Source of the DNA: Chromatiaceae bacterium
GTDB taxonomy: Bacteria; Pseudomonadota; Gammaproteobacteria; Chromatiales; Chromatiaceae
Assembly (NCBI GenBank): GCA_025458165.1
Contig: JALOTB010000028.1
Span: forward strand, 1-46,981
Length of the DNA: 46,981 nt
Reading direction: 5' to 3'
Under the pieces are notes generated by a model. The model saw only the letters and a list, made by a program, of their open reading frames with translations, did not search any database and was not told the origin of the DNA. A program made the translations under genes and the position numbers. Position 1 is the stretch's first letter. Each line of letters starts with the position of its first letter. Shown here one piece after another: positions 45,983 through 46,981 of this stretch.

Positions 45983-46920
45983 TCAGCCGTGCGCCAGAGC
46001 GGCCCGGGCCGGATCGTACGGCCGGCCGGTGACGATCACCGCGTAGGCCATGCGCGCGATCTTGTTGGCCATCGCCACCACGGCGACATTGCTGTGGCGG
46101 CGTGCCTTCAGCGCCCTGGCCCAGCGGCTGGCGGGGTCGTCCTTGCGTTCAACCAAGCGCAGCACGGCGCGGGCGCCGTGGATGAGCAGCTGACGCAGAT
46201 AGACGTCCCCGCGTTTGCTGATGCCGAGCAACCGTTCGCGCCCGCCGGTGGCGTGCTGGCGCGGCACCAGCCCGAGCCAGGCGGCCAGCCCCCGGCCGTT
46301 GTTCAGCCAGCGCGGGTCCTCGCCGACGGCGGCCAGGAGCGCGGTGGCCCCCTTGGCGCCCAGGCCGGGGATCGTCATCAGGGCGCGGGCCTGGGGGTCG
46401 TCTTGGGCGATCTGCTCGAGCTGCGCGTCGTAGTGGGCGACCCGCTCGTTGAGGTGACGCAGCTCCTCGGCGAGCCCGGCGAGCTCGGCGCGAAAGCGCC
46501 CGCTCAGGCCGTTGTCGGCGTCCTCCAGAAGCTCGGGCAGGCGCCGCTGCAGCGCCGCGCGTCCTTGGGCGATCTCGATGCCGTACTCCAGCAGCAGGCC
46601 GCGAATCTGGTTGACCTGCGCGGTGCGCCGCTCGACCGCGAGGCTACGTATGCGGTGGATGGCCTGGATGTCCTGTTGCTCGACGCTCTTGACTGGCACG
46701 AAGCGCATGGTCGGCCGCTGCAGCGCCTCGCAGATCGCCTCGGCATCGGCTGCGTCGTGCTTGTTGGATTTGACGAACGGCTTGACGAACTGCGGGGCGA
46801 TCAGACGCACCTCGTGGCCGAAGCTGGCAAACAACCGCGCCCAATGGTGCGCGCTGCCGCACGCCTCCATGGCGATGGTGCACGGAACTTGATCTCACGC
46901 TCTTTGCTAAGCTCTTTCAT
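45983..46920 (-). pseudogene. IS110-family transposase, 5'-truncated
   Basis: The C-terminal ~295 residues of an IS110 transposase (normal ~340): MEACGSAHHWARLFASFGHE, FVKSNKHDAADAEAICEALQ (DEDD residues), TIPGLGAKGATALLAAVGED with the second-domain signature, and KRGDVYLRQLLIHGARAVL. The N-terminal ~45 residues with the first catalytic Asp are missing: in frame, a TGA stands at 46895-46897, and codons before ATG 46870 read C-T-I-A-M-E-A-C-G as in full-length members. A short other-frame start at 46920 (M-K-E-L-S-K-E-R) cannot rejoin without a frameshift, so an internal deletion is likely. The element is inactive. Its outer end may lie beyond the window. Confidence 0.88.
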
Positions 46921-46981
46921 TGGTCTGCTCCGCTACCTCGGGTTGACGGTGTTTTCCGACCCCGTCGATTGTGCCCCATCG

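Noticed and set aside
1..46981. CRISPR array, tRNA, rRNA, riboswitch, prophage
   Set aside because: I searched by eye for direct repeats with spacers, T-arm motifs and phage genes and found none that hold up. The only RNA gene seen is the 4.5S RNA.

Overview
The window looks like GC-rich chromosomal DNA from a gammaproteobacterium. Several gene orders are typical of that class: ffs-dnaX-ybaB-recR, hinT then minCDE, and rne divergent from rluC-HAD-sppA. Chromatiaceae (purple sulfur bacteria) or a near relative is my best guess from the overall flavour, but no photosynthesis or sulfur-oxidation gene is present to prove it.

Layout. 1-8.05 kb: the C-terminal part of an RND multidrug permease, a secreted DUF5666 protein, a membrane-anchored cold-shock/Excalibur fusion, mutS, a small membrane protein, a RES/Xre-type toxin-antitoxin pair and a TauE/SafE permease. 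8.5-14.8 kb: a type IV pilus block pilV-pilW-pilX-pilY1 plus a major-type pilin, the first three overlapping by 4 bp. A REPIN-like double palindrome lies in the leader of the pilin gene. 15-21 kb: a di-haem cytochrome c peroxidase with its own terminator, glnS, a DRG/TGS-type GTPase and an RpoD-like sigma factor lacking region 1.1. 21-29.7 kb: rne facing a chain of hairpins, the rne/rluC divergent control region, rluC-HAD-sppA, maf in inverted orientation behind a small membrane protein, and two secreted proteins of unknown role. 29.7-39.5 kb: ftsH, a Tat-exported Csp1-like copper-storage protein, a PDZ protein, a PKMT-like methyltransferase and rlmJ, a secreted coiled-coil protein with an 11-residue Trp repeat, a CarS-like membrane enzyme and a YkuE-type phosphoesterase. 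39.7-45.3 kb: 4.5S RNA, dnaX (with a heptanucleotide tandem repeat in its linker), ybaB, recR, hinT, minC, minD, minE. 45.3-47 kb: non-coding DNA and an IS110-family transposase relic.

Most of the window is housekeeping: mismatch and recombinational repair, RNA turnover and modification, protein quality control, replication and division-site selection. The accessory content is the toxin-antitoxin pair, the copper-storage protein, the pilus block, the IS relic and several structured repeats. The repeats are the least explained part: a REPIN that supplies pilin leader codons, five consecutive hairpins separating minC from minD, three hairpins between the sigma factor and rne, and the heptamer array inside dnaX. 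I see no CRISPR array, no tRNA or rRNA gene and no prophage. I do not see one clearly new multi-gene system; the best leads are these repeats and a few unusual proteins.
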